From positions 310,001 to 374,000 of the forward strand of contig JAPFFF010000035.1 of NCBI GenBank assembly GCA_039105265.1: a DNA stretch of 64,000 nucleotides, written 5' to 3'. A program made the position numbers and the translations under genes. The notes under the pieces are model-generated. The model was given only the letters and a program-made list of their open reading frames with translations. It was not told the origin of the DNA and did no database searches. Positions 40,984-50,814 of this stretch are shown here, piece after piece (within the stretch, counting starts at the first letter, position 1; each line of letters starts with the position of its first letter). The stretch comes from Tritrichomonas musculus. Its lineage: Eukaryota > Parabasalia > Tritrichomonadida > Tritrichomonadidae.

Positions 40984-42903
40984 ATGAAAGAACAAAAAAA
41001 TCAATACTTACAAGGCGATACTTTACTCCAAACACATACAATTGGTGAATCCAATCAATCCAAACAAGACTTTGTGACAATATTTCAAATAGGGATTTCC
41101 AAAATTGAAATTCATTCTTCTTTATTCTACATAATGCAAAAAATAGAAATGTTTCTTATTACCCTTGTTTCAAGCAGTGCTCTTTTTAGAGATATCAAGA
41201 AAGAAAATTCTCTTGTTTCAATATTCAACAATATATCCGCTAAATGCTTTTTCTCACCCCAAATATACCAAAATTCATCAATGTCATCAATTATAGTCAT
41301 TAGTTGCATTTTGTTTTCACTTTTTTCAATGATTGGTTTTACGTTGTTCATTGGAAATAAAATCAAAGGACATTACCCAATTAATGATAATATTGTAAAA
41401 TTATGGATTATTTTTACACATTTACTTTTACCAATTCCAAGTTTTATAATCGGATATCATTTCGGATACTATTTTTACGAATTAACCCATTATGTTCATG
41501 AATGCCAATTAATTTTAATTACTTTTACAGCAGTTATATGGGTCTGGACTTTAGTCACATGCAACTCAATATATAATTCAAATTCATTTAAGCGAAAAAG
41601 TGATATGTGCCGAATCCACCATACTTTCATATCCCTTCACAACGTAATTTTAATATTCCCAATGGTTCAAGGAATGATGCCATATTTAATCAAGTCATTT
41701 TTCCCATCCTGCGATTTTTACTTTTATACATTCATAGAATTTTTCATATCACTTTTCATGTCCATTTTCATATCAATCAAAAAACCATATGAACAATCCT
41801 CAATGAACAAGTTTGCCACTTTTCTTTTTGTTATTAGAATTCCTCTTAGTTTTATTCCAATAATAGAAAAACACTTTTCTGCTCAATTTGAACCCTATTT
41901 AATCTTTATTACAGTTTTCATTTTTGTAACATTTCTCATAACTATCAATCCATTCACATGTTCATATCCTATTCCAGAAAAATCGAGAATTTCAGAGAAC
42001 GCAGAATCGAATGATGATAATATTTTTGATCCCACAATCAATCTACCATTCCCATTCAATCGTGCCTCATTCACGAAGCAAGATATCTTTTTATATATCT
42101 TTGTTTTTTGCATTGTCATATTCATGAATATATTAAATGCAATTGCAGCTCAACGAGTTCCAGCAACAGCTCCACTATTAGATTTTATGCACAATCGTTT
42201 CATGGTTTCCAAATGTATTCGTACAAACATAACAAAAGCAATCTCACAAATATCTAATGATTTCATACTTTTCCAAATTGGCCTTTTGTTCTTCATTCTT
42301 TTTGTATTTCCACAGCATTTCGACTTCAGACGAGCTGTCTTCATATATGGCTGCATCTGCTTCATTCGAGCCATTTCTTTTTGCATCACAAGTCTCCCAG
42401 TACCTTGTGCTGGGGAGCCAAACTGCCCTTGCGCTGATCGTGCGAACATAAACGCCTTAAAAAGTGGAAGTCCAATTCGTATTGCAATGAGTTGGCTCTT
42501 CGGATTGGGAATGTTCTTGAAATATCCCCAATGCGGCGATCTGATCATCTCAGGTCACACAATCTGCATCTGGCTCTTCACTAGAACTTGCGCCACTGCT
42601 TTGAATTCGGCACTTCAGAGGCCTTTCAATTGGTTTGTTAGCGGTTTCTTGTATACTTTCTCATTCTTCACAATGATGTACATCATCCTGTCGAAGAATC
42701 ACTATTCAATCGACGTTTGGTTCGGATTCATTTTAACGGAACTTTTTTGGCAGATTTATAACGCAATTCTGAAGTTGTCAATGCTACCAAGGAAACCTAA
42801 TGACTCGTTTTATGTTAATCTGATAAGATGGATCGAAAATAGACCTAAAAGAAGGGCTTTGGTAGTTAATCAAAAATTGAAAGAAGATATTATGAAGAAT
42901 TAG
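40984..42903 (+). CDS. Sphingomyelin-synthase-family membrane protein
   Basis: A 639-residue multi-pass membrane protein. The C-terminal half carries the signature motifs of the sphingomyelin synthase/PAP2_C family: RAISFCITSLPVP near residue 462 (motif D2), CGDLIISGHT with H525 (D3) and HYSIDVWFG with H573 and D577 (D4). These supply the His-His-Asp triad that moves a phospho-headgroup onto ceramide, making sphingomyelin, ceramide phosphoethanolamine or inositol phosphorylceramide; which one cannot be told. Six membrane helices are expected here (about residues 370-620). The N-terminal 350 residues add about seven further hydrophobic helices not present in the roughly 410-residue animal enzymes. 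No signal peptide; membrane insertion in ER, Golgi or plasma membrane is expected. TCATTTATAGAAT just before the ATG supports the start. Confidence 0.85.
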   Translation: MKEQKNQYLQGDTLLQTHTIGESNQSKQDFVTIFQIGISKIEIHSSLFYIMQKIEMFLITLVSSSALFRDIKKENSLVSIFNNISAKCFFSPQIYQNSSMSSIIVISCILFSLFSMIGFTLFIGNKIKGHYPINDNIVKLWIIFTHLLLPIPSFIIGYHFGYYFYELTHYVHECQLILITFTAVIWVWTLVTCNSIYNSNSFKRKSDMCRIHHTFISLHNVILIFPMVQGMMPYLIKSFFPSCDFYFYTFIEFFISLFMSIFISIKKPYEQSSMNKFATFLFVIRIPLSFIPIIEKHFSAQFEPYLIFITVFIFVTFLITINPFTCSYPIPEKSRISENAESNDDNIFDPTINLPFPFNRASFTKQDIFLYIFVFCIVIFMNILNAIAAQRVPATAPLLDFMHNRFMVSKCIRTNITKAISQISNDFILFQIGLLFFILFVFPQHFDFRRAVFIYGCICFIRAISFCITSLPVPCAGEPNCPCADRANINALKSGSPIRIAMSWLFGLGMFLKYPQCGDLIISGHTICIWLFTRTCATALNSALQRPFNWFVSGFLYTFSFFTMMYIILSKNHYSIDVWFGFILTELFWQIYNAILKLSMLPRKPNDSFYVNLIRWIENRPKRRALVVNQKLKEDIMKN

Positions 42904-43194
42904 AAAAAAAAATATGGAATTATTTATGTTTATAATAAATTTATGTTTTTATTGTTAATAAAAATAGAGCTTAATGTGAAATATAACTTATATTTTTAAT
43001 TGTTATTTATTTACTGGTATATTATTGAAAAACATTTTTATTTTTTTTTTTTAAATATTTTTTTATGGAGATATGACTTCATCAAATGATATATAAAATT
43101 GATAAATTATTTTTTTATCGTTTTTCAAAAAAAAATTATTTTTTTGTGAAGAATTTGAATTTCTATTTGGCCAAAGATAAAACAATACTAACAA
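42904..43194. other. Short intergenic region
   Basis: 290 bp of AT-rich sequence between the membrane-protein gene and the first giant gene, holding the latter's promoter. No clear TCAYW element is next to its ATG (ACTAACAAATG). I see nothing else. Confidence 0.6.
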
Positions 43195-46100
43195 ATGAAA
43201 AATGTTAACGCTCTGTTGGATTTTAATGATTTTTCATATATAAAAGAATTAGTTCGAACAAAACACTCATTGTTGAATATGGCCATGAAAAAAAGTTCAA
43301 AATCAAAAGAATATATCTTTAAAACATTTTTATATAATTGTGCTTCGCCGAAAGATCAAAAAATAATTGCTCAAACCTTTTCTGAAATTTCAGCTATCAA
43401 GAATCAATATATCAAAAGTTACAACAAGTGCTCATTTTCATCTTTTGAGCCCAAATTTAATCCGACATTTTCAATGGAATACATCTCATTAGACACGCTT
43501 GAAAAAGTTATCAAAAGTATGGATTTTTACACTAAATGGAGTATAGCAGATATAATGAATTGTTTGTTCGCAGTATCTGAAGGCATGTTGTTTCTCCACA
43601 ATCATCTTATTTGCCATGGAAATTTATGTGCATCAAACGTCATCGTTGACGAAGCCAAACAAAGTTATTTGATCGATTTTGGGCTCTATCCAATCAAGAA
43701 ACTATACATACCACAGAACGAAATCGTCAAAAAAGAATATCGAGATTCACGCACGAATAATGAATGCCCAACAAAAAGCAATGATGTTTATTCATATGGA
43801 ATTCTAGTCATTCAAATTTTTCTCTGTTTTAAAGGACGGAAGCAAGAAGAAGAAATTCAAAAATTCATTCATTATGAAGAGACCAAAAAGTTTGACATCT
43901 TCCCAAAGATATTCAAAGAAATGATTCCAAGATGCATTGATAAACAACTGACTTTCAAACAAATCCAAGAAATGTATCAAGATGAAAGCTATATAATTGA
44001 GAACATTCACCAGCATGTCAGTGGATTATATCAAAAATTCATTCAATTAAATTATCTTGAAAATTTAGCAAGCATGAATAATAGGAATGCTTTGAACAAG
44101 CTTGGAAAAATGTATGAGAAAGGCATATTAAAAGACGAAAATAATCAGAAAGCTTTGTTTTATTATAAAAAGTTGGCCGATCTTGGTAATTCCGATGGAC
44201 AAAACAAATATGGAATGTTGCTGCTTCATAATTCTGATTCTGAACAAAAAAAGTTAGGCCTTTTTTATTTACAAAAGTCAGCTAATCAAGGAAACGTTCG
44301 AGGAATGTGCAATTATGGAGTGTTATTGTTAAAAGGATCTGTAATTGAGCGAAATATTGAACTTGCTGAAGTTTTTTTAAAAAAATCAGCTGAATTTGGA
44401 TATTCTCGTGCAATCGTTGAATATGGAAATTCTCTCTTGCAAAATAATCCAACTCCTCAAAGAATTTTAAAAGGACTTGAATGCATAAGAAGTGGAATGG
44501 ACAAAAATAATGCTGAAGCATATTATTTGTATGGAATTTTACTTCAAAACGGCGAATTAATTGGAAAAAATGAAAAATTAGCTATGGAACATTTTAAAGT
44601 GTCAGCAGATTTGGGATATCACAAAGCAATGCTGCAATACGCATTAGGAAATTTGAAAGGAATCGGTATTGATATTAATAAAAAAGTTGCATTCAGATAC
44701 TTCAAATTAGCCGCAGAAAAAGGAAATAAAAAAGCAATTAAAATTGTTAATAAGCTTGAATCGAAATTGCCTTACAAAGTTAAAATTGGAAAGCAAGAAA
44801 GTACAATTGAAGAATTTGAAAGTGTTAGTGATAAATCTGAAGGTATTACGGAAAACTTTGATGATATAAGTGATGAATCTGAAAATAACAAAGAAGGACT
44901 TCAAAATCACAAGAATCAAAATATAATTGTTAAAAAGTCACTTTCATCAGGTGTTACTAAAGAAGTAATTCAAAGTAACATTAGAATTCATACAATTAAG
45001 TCATCTAGCTTAAACATATCATCAGAATTAAAAAGTATTGAATCACAATCTTCAGACATTTTTCCATTTTCATCTAACTCAGAACAAAAATCACATAATA
45101 AATCAATACAAACAGAATCTAAAGAAGGTGGTTCTTTAGTATATCATTCAAAGCCAAAAGTAGAATCATCAGAACCAAATGGACCAAAAGTTATTTATTT
45201 TTCACATCCTTCAATAACAGAAGAGAAAAGAACCACAAATTCAGAACCATCAAAATTACAAACTGATGATACCAATTTAAGAAAGAATGAAATCCCCACG
45301 CCACAAATCATTTATTGCTCACCTATACAAAATTCAGTCATTGTAGATTCTACTAAGGAACAATCAGGAAATAAATCTTTAAATAATAAAACTCAAACTG
45401 ATAATTTGAAGTCAACCAATTCAACTAAAAAATCTTTGCCAAAATCAGATACTCAATCAAATTCAGCTTTATATCTATCAAAACCAATTGAGCAAACTAT
45501 ATTATCAAAGAATAATAATAATTTACCTGAACCAATTCTACAAACTAAAAACTCTGATTTATCATCATTGAAGTTGAATGATAAAGAACAAATTAGTCAA
45601 TCTTTACAATCACAGCCTGAAAAACCAAAACTGATTACAGTGCAACTACAAAATCTTACTATGAAATCAGATAATTCCAAGCCTCTTGTATCAAATCAAA
45701 ATTCCCAAAATGAGAACATTAATGAAATATCAACACAATATAGCTCACGATTACCATGTATTAGACTGCCTCCATCACAAGTAAGCACAAATAATGAACC
45801 AGCATCATCAAATTCCAAATCGCAAAAGACTGAAGAAAAATTTGTAAAACATAAAACTGATGCAACTGACAGTTACTTAAAACTTGATTCACCTAATAAA
45901 CAGGAAACAACCACCACTATTAATGCCCAAAACCCAATTTCATTACAATCTTTGATTAACAGATCTGACAAATCTTCACTTCCTATTCCAATAACGATAA
46001 CGGAAAAAGAAACACAGAATACAAACTCATTAAATCCACAACCAAAAGTAAAATTGATAACCAAAGATGATTTTCCAGCAACACTAAATACAAATCCTAA

Positions 46101-49100
46101 AAACAATCGCTCATTAATAAATTTAAGCAAAGAAACTAGCAATAAAAATACATCAAAAACAAATCCACCTGCTGAAAATCCAATTTCATTACAATCTATG
46201 ATCAATAAATCTAGTGACTCTACTTCATTTACATCTCAATCAAAACCACAGTCATCAAAAGCCAGTTCATCAAAACAAAATATAAAAACACAAGATACTA
46301 ATTCATTGCTCTCGCAATCAAGCTCAAAACTGGGGAGCAAAAGTGAACAATCAACAGTACCTAAAACTGAAGTAAAGGACAACCATTCTTTATTAAATAT
46401 CACTAAAAAAACTAATGAAAATATCAGAGAAAATAATAAGATTACATCAATAATAAACCAACCTGTTCAAAACTTAAATTCATTGTTCTCATTATCCAAT
46501 GAATATTTGCATCAATCTAAATCACTCTCTCAGTCACAAAAGTTTGAGGAATCGTCTGAATTAAACAAAAAGTATTCTAATACATTGGAGTTAAAAGCAG
46601 ATCTGCAGAAAAAGGACTTATCAACAAAAAGTATAAATAATAATCTTTACAAAAAATCAAGTCATCAAAATCAAAATTCTGAGTCAACAGTGCTACAATC
46701 AAAAGATCATACAAATATCAGCGAACAATTACAATCAAATAAATTGGACCAAAACTCACATTCATTACTAAATCCTTCTTCAAAAACGGACAATTCTAGT
46801 TCATTGGCACAAAACACAAATTCTAACTCTAAAAACACTGATTCAAAAACTAAAACAGAAAATGTTAAACAAAACAAATCCAAACTAGATAAAAATACTC
46901 TGAATAATGATTCGTTAAAATCACAACCAAGCTCAAAATTGGACAGAAAAGATGAGAAATTAATAAAGACCAAAAATGATGCCAAAGAAAATCATTCATT
47001 ATTGAATTTAGCAGATAAAACAGATAACAATAAATTAAATACATCATCTCAAGATTTATATTCATTATTGTCTTTAGCAATGGAATCAGATAAATCTTCA
47101 TCTCAATCACAGTCAAACTCACAATCGCATGATATAGGCTCGTCATTATTAAAATCAGATATCAAAGCACAAAACATTAACCAATTATCTTCACAATCAG
47201 ACACAAAAGTACAAGACAATGATAAACCATCAAAAGTGAATAAACCTGATTTAAAGGACGGCCACTCATTAATAGATTTAATCAAAGAAAGTGACAATAA
47301 AAATAGTAATGAAAGTGCACCAAAAGCAAATGCATCAGCTCAAGATTCATATTCATTATTATCTTTAGCAATGGAATCAGACGAATCTTCTCTTCCATCT
47401 CAATCAAATTCACAATCACGCGAGTTTGAAACATCAATATTAAAATCTAATGTCAAAGCACAAAACATTAATCCATTACCTTCACAATCAGACACAAAAG
47501 TACAAGACAAAGATAAACCATCAAAAGTGAATAAACCTGATTTAAAGGGCGGCCACTCATTAATAAATCTAATCAAAGAAAGTGACAACAAAAGCAGTAA
47601 TTTAAGTGCACCAAAAACAAATGCATCGGCTCAAGATTCATATTCATTATTATCTTTAGCAATGGAATCAGACGAATCTTCTCTTCCATCTCAATCAAAT
47701 TCACAATCACATGAGTTTGAAAAATCAATATTAAAACCAAGAAATGAATTCCACAATAACGATTCATTGCAATCAAAATCAAATAATACAACTTCGTTAT
47801 TATCATTAGCAATTGATTCTGATGTTCCCAATTCAACTATATCTGATTCACACAAGCAAATACATGAAAAGAATTCATCATTTACAAATTCAAACATGAT
47901 AAATCAAAATTCTCATTCATTGTTGTCTTTGGACAAAAAACAAGATGAATCTAATTCACAAAAATCAGGTTCATCAAAACAAAAACCAGAAACACAACAA
48001 GAGAATAGTTATCCACTCTTAAATTTAGCAATTGATTCTGATGAATCCAGTTCTACATCATATCAAATTGACTCACAGCCAGAAAAAACTTCTTCATTAT
48101 TATCAAGTTCAGACATTGGCACTCAAAAAATAAGGAATTTAAACACCCAAAATGATAATTCTAATTCATTATTATCATTGGCTAATCCATCAAATAATTC
48201 TAATTTAAATCCATCACATGAAAATGCACAAATGAAAGAACCTGATTTGCAACAAGCACATACAGAAGCTCAAGAACAAAAATCTTACTCATTATTGTCA
48301 CTGGCGATGGATTCAGATGATTCACAACCACTTTCACAAACAAACGATCCGAATTCATCATACAATCGACAAAAAGCGAATAAATATCATTTCAACGAAG
48401 ACACACCTCCAGATGAACTATATTCAATATTTAAAGAATTTAAGAAAGAGTTTAAGAAAGAATATTACAATCCCAATTTAAAAGACAAGAAAGATAAAAA
48501 TGAATTTCGTTTATTCCAATATGAAAATAAGTTCATTCAAACCAACAATCCACAAATTATCTATAAATATGCAAAACTATATAAAAATGATGAAGAAAAC
48601 AAAGAAAGCCAAGAAAAATCAATGAATTATTTTCATATTGCAGCAATATTAGGAAATTCTAAAGCACAAGCATATTATGGACTTTGTCTACAAAAAGGAA
48701 TTGGTGTAATTAAAGATTTAAGACTTGGTGCAAAGTTTCTGAAAAAATCAGCTGAACAAGGCAATTTAAATGCAATGAATTCATATGGAATAACTTTATT
48801 TAAAGGAATTGGAATTGATGCCAATAAAGAAGAAGGATTAAAACTTCTTAAAGAAGCAGCAGACAGAGGATTTCCAGAGTCACAATATCAATATGGACTT
48901 CTTGAAGAAGATCCATTTCTTAGTCATCAATACATTGAAATGGCTGTACAAAATCATTTTACAAAGGCACTTTTTTATTATGCTAAGGATTTCATGGAAG
49001 GACATGGAGTTAATCGAGATGTTCAAAAAGCTTTAGAATTATTCCATGAATTATACGAAACAGAGAAAAGTAACAAAGTATTAACTAGATTAATTGTGTA

Positions 49101-50814
49101 TTTAAAACAAATTGATATTAGTTTAGCCATTCCTTACATGAAATTGCTCGCTGATTCTGATGACAACACGAAAATTCTGCAGAAACATAGAGAACAATTC
49201 GAATATGGATTGGAATTATTCAAAGGAGAACATGTCGAACGAAATATTGAAGAATCCATAAAATATTTGATTAAATCTAACCAAATAATTAAAATTAGAG
49301 ACGAATATCCGGAAATATTCGCTTACATGCCACACGACTTTTCAAAGGTTAAAAATGAAATTCACCGATTCTTAAAACGAAATGGATCCATTGATGAAAA
49401 CGAGCAAGAATTGATCAACAATTCAATCAAAGGCAACATTGAAGATACATTTCGAGCAGCTACAATAATTGAAAGCACAGGCGATTTTGATACTGCTAAC
49501 TTTTTCTATGAAATTGCTGCTGATTCAAACCATGCTGAAGCGTCACATATTCTTGGCGGGCATTATTTGAATGGCACTCATGGACTTGCGAAAGATGAAG
49601 AAAAAGGCAATAAATATATAAATAGATTCTTACGACTAACAAATAATGGAAACTCATTATTAAATGAAAATCAAACAAGTTTACATGCTCCTATTATGAC
49701 AGACAAAAACATGCTAACATGCGAAATAACGTTGAGTCTTCAGCCAGACCAGACAATCAAAGGAATAATCGAAGTAAATGAAAATGAATCCAAAATAAAT
49801 CTGAAAGAGAGCAAGTATCTCTTGAACACGAACAATTCGCCAAGATTAGGAAGAAGTTCATACGAATCAGGAAAACCAATAAAAAGTTTGCCACATAAAA
49901 TATCATTCATTAGAAGTGCTGGAACTTACTACTTGCACGTCTTACTAGTCGATGTTAATGGCAATGGGAAAGAAATCATGAGTGAAGGAATCGTTACCAA
50001 AGGATTCACCAAAACATTTGATTACACAGGCCAAGTTGAATGTGTTAAGTTGAGTCCAGGCACATACAAGCTAGAAGTCTGGGGTGCAGAAGGAGGCAAA
50101 AACGATAAATATACAAAAACAGCAGGAAAAGGAGGTTACTCAACTGGCCTTTTGAAAGTTACTTCTAAAACAAAATTGTTCATTCATGTCGGCGAAAGTC
50201 CTTTTGGAACGAAAGGCGGATGGAATGGCGGAGGATCAGGATCAAAAGGAAATACAACCAACGGAGCCGGAGGAGGCGGTGCTACCGACATTTCATTGCA
50301 TGGAGAAAAAGACAGCTCAAACTGGAACACTTCAGATCACCTTTACAGTCGCATCATCGTTGCCGGCGGAGGCGGCGGATCCGGAAACGATGAATTTCTA
50401 GAATATTATGGCGGCTTTGGAGGCGGAACAACTGGCCAGTGCTGCGGATACGGCCCACCAGGTAATGAAGGGACGCAGACAGGAGCTGGAATGCCAAATC
50501 AATTTTCAAAGGGACAAGATTTTGGCATTGGCGGATCTCACAACGGTTACACTTCCTCAGGCGGAGGAGGGGGATGGTATGGCGGAGGAGCACCAGGCAA
50601 CTCAATGTGTTTTGCAGGCGGATCAGGTGGCTCAGGATATGTGTACAATTCCAACACAGCATCAAATTACCCGCATGGATGCAAACTGACTAATGCATTC
50701 TTTTTAGCAAACTCAAGAACAATTTCCGGTGATCAAGAAATCCCAAATCCGAGAAGCAATTCAAATGAAATTGGCCACAGTGGACACGGATATGCACGAA
50801 TTATCAGACAATGA
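43195..50814 (+). CDS. Giant pseudokinase-Sel1-glycine-rich protein (paralogue A)
   Basis: 2539 residues. About 1-285: kinase fold lacking a glycine loop, with HGN (141-143) in place of HRD and an intact DFG (161-163). The catalytic Asp is gone, so it is probably a pseudokinase. About 290-525: Sel1-type repeats (YYKKLADLGNSDGQNKYGMLL; KSANQGNVRGMCNYGVLLL). About 530-1730: Ser/Asn/Lys/Gln-rich low complexity, with SLLSLAMESDESS-type motifs and a 97-residue tandem repeat. About 1770-2170: more Sel1 repeats. About 2180-2275: a predicted beta region (CEITLSLQPDQTIKG). About 2275-2539: glycine-rich domain like that of ALK/LTK receptors (LEVWGAEGGKNDKY, GAGGGGATD, SGGGGGWYGGGAPG). No signal peptide or membrane helix is seen, so a cytoplasmic scaffold is likely. 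It is followed 1092 bp later by paralogue B in the same orientation. Confidence 0.93.
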   Translation: MKNVNALLDFNDFSYIKELVRTKHSLLNMAMKKSSKSKEYIFKTFLYNCASPKDQKIIAQTFSEISAIKNQYIKSYNKCSFSSFEPKFNPTFSMEYISLDTLEKVIKSMDFYTKWSIADIMNCLFAVSEGMLFLHNHLICHGNLCASNVIVDEAKQSYLIDFGLYPIKKLYIPQNEIVKKEYRDSRTNNECPTKSNDVYSYGILVIQIFLCFKGRKQEEEIQKFIHYEETKKFDIFPKIFKEMIPRCIDKQLTFKQIQEMYQDESYIIENIHQHVSGLYQKFIQLNYLENLASMNNRNALNKLGKMYEKGILKDENNQKALFYYKKLADLGNSDGQNKYGMLLLHNSDSEQKKLGLFYLQKSANQGNVRGMCNYGVLLLKGSVIERNIELAEVFLKKSAEFGYSRAIVEYGNSLLQNNPTPQRILKGLECIRSGMDKNNAEAYYLYGILLQNGELIGKNEKLAMEHFKVSADLGYHKAMLQYALGNLKGIGIDINKKVAFRYFKLAAEKGNKKAIKIVNKLESKLPYKVKIGKQESTIEEFESVSDKSEGITENFDDISDESENNKEGLQNHKNQNIIVKKSLSSGVTKEVIQSNIRIHTIKSSSLNISSELKSIESQSSDIFPFSSNSEQKSHNKSIQTESKEGGSLVYHSKPKVESSEPNGPKVIYFSHPSITEEKRTTNSEPSKLQTDDTNLRKNEIPTPQIIYCSPIQNSVIVDSTKEQSGNKSLNNKTQTDNLKSTNSTKKSLPKSDTQSNSALYLSKPIEQTILSKNNNNLPEPILQTKNSDLSSLKLNDKEQISQSLQSQPEKPKLITVQLQNLTMKSDNSKPLVSNQNSQNENINEISTQYSSRLPCIRLPPSQVSTNNEPASSNSKSQKTEEKFVKHKTDATDSYLKLDSPNKQETTTTINAQNPISLQSLINRSDKSSLPIPITITEKETQNTNSLNPQPKVKLITKDDFPATLNTNPKNNRSLINLSKETSNKNTSKTNPPAENPISLQSMINKSSDSTSFTSQSKPQSSKASSSKQNIKTQDTNSLLSQSSSKLGSKSEQSTVPKTEVKDNHSLLNITKKTNENIRENNKITSIINQPVQNLNSLFSLSNEYLHQSKSLSQSQKFEESSELNKKYSNTLELKADLQKKDLSTKSINNNLYKKSSHQNQNSESTVLQSKDHTNISEQLQSNKLDQNSHSLLNPSSKTDNSSSLAQNTNSNSKNTDSKTKTENVKQNKSKLDKNTLNNDSLKSQPSSKLDRKDEKLIKTKNDAKENHSLLNLADKTDNNKLNTSSQDLYSLLSLAMESDKSSSQSQSNSQSHDIGSSLLKSDIKAQNINQLSSQSDTKVQDNDKPSKVNKPDLKDGHSLIDLIKESDNKNSNESAPKANASAQDSYSLLSLAMESDESSLPSQSNSQSREFETSILKSNVKAQNINPLPSQSDTKVQDKDKPSKVNKPDLKGGHSLINLIKESDNKSSNLSAPKTNASAQDSYSLLSLAMESDESSLPSQSNSQSHEFEKSILKPRNEFHNNDSLQSKSNNTTSLLSLAIDSDVPNSTISDSHKQIHEKNSSFTNSNMINQNSHSLLSLDKKQDESNSQKSGSSKQKPETQQENSYPLLNLAIDSDESSSTSYQIDSQPEKTSSLLSSSDIGTQKIRNLNTQNDNSNSLLSLANPSNNSNLNPSHENAQMKEPDLQQAHTEAQEQKSYSLLSLAMDSDDSQPLSQTNDPNSSYNRQKANKYHFNEDTPPDELYSIFKEFKKEFKKEYYNPNLKDKKDKNEFRLFQYENKFIQTNNPQIIYKYAKLYKNDEENKESQEKSMNYFHIAAILGNSKAQAYYGLCLQKGIGVIKDLRLGAKFLKKSAEQGNLNAMNSYGITLFKGIGIDANKEEGLKLLKEAADRGFPESQYQYGLLEEDPFLSHQYIEMAVQNHFTKALFYYAKDFMEGHGVNRDVQKALELFHELYETEKSNKVLTRLIVYLKQIDISLAIPYMKLLADSDDNTKILQKHREQFEYGLELFKGEHVERNIEESIKYLIKSNQIIKIRDEYPEIFAYMPHDFSKVKNEIHRFLKRNGSIDENEQELINNSIKGNIEDTFRAATIIESTGDFDTANFFYEIAADSNHAEASHILGGHYLNGTHGLAKDEEKGNKYINRFLRLTNNGNSLLNENQTSLHAPIMTDKNMLTCEITLSLQPDQTIKGIIEVNENESKINLKESKYLLNTNNSPRLGRSSYESGKPIKSLPHKISFIRSAGTYYLHVLLVDVNGNGKEIMSEGIVTKGFTKTFDYTGQVECVKLSPGTYKLEVWGAEGGKNDKYTKTAGKGGYSTGLLKVTSKTKLFIHVGESPFGTKGGWNGGGSGSKGNTTNGAGGGGATDISLHGEKDSSNWNTSDHLYSRIIVAGGGGGSGNDEFLEYYGGFGGGTTGQCCGYGPPGNEGTQTGAGMPNQFSKGQDFGIGGSHNGYTSSGGGGGWYGGGAPGNSMCFAGGSGGSGYVYNSNTASNYPHGCKLTNAFFLANSRTISGDQEIPNPRSNSNEIGHSGHGYARIIRQ
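47059..47739 (+). repeat. 291-bp (97-residue) tandem repeat within paralogue A
   Basis: TATTCATTATT at 47059, 47350 and 47641 marks successive copies exactly 291 bp apart. There are two full copies and about 100 bp of a third. Each encodes SLLSLAMESDxSS, then SQSNSQS, SDTKVQD, DKPSKVNKPDLK, GHSLIxLIKESDNK and NASAQD. Copies 2 and 3 are more alike than copy 1. The length is a multiple of three, so the frame survives copy-number change. Confidence 0.9.

Noticed and set aside
50354-50689. Arg/Ser-rich and Ala/Glu-rich frames over the glycine-rich domain
   Set aside because: They are frame shadows of GGN codons in the giant gene; the same shadows appear at 58538-59050 in the paralogue.
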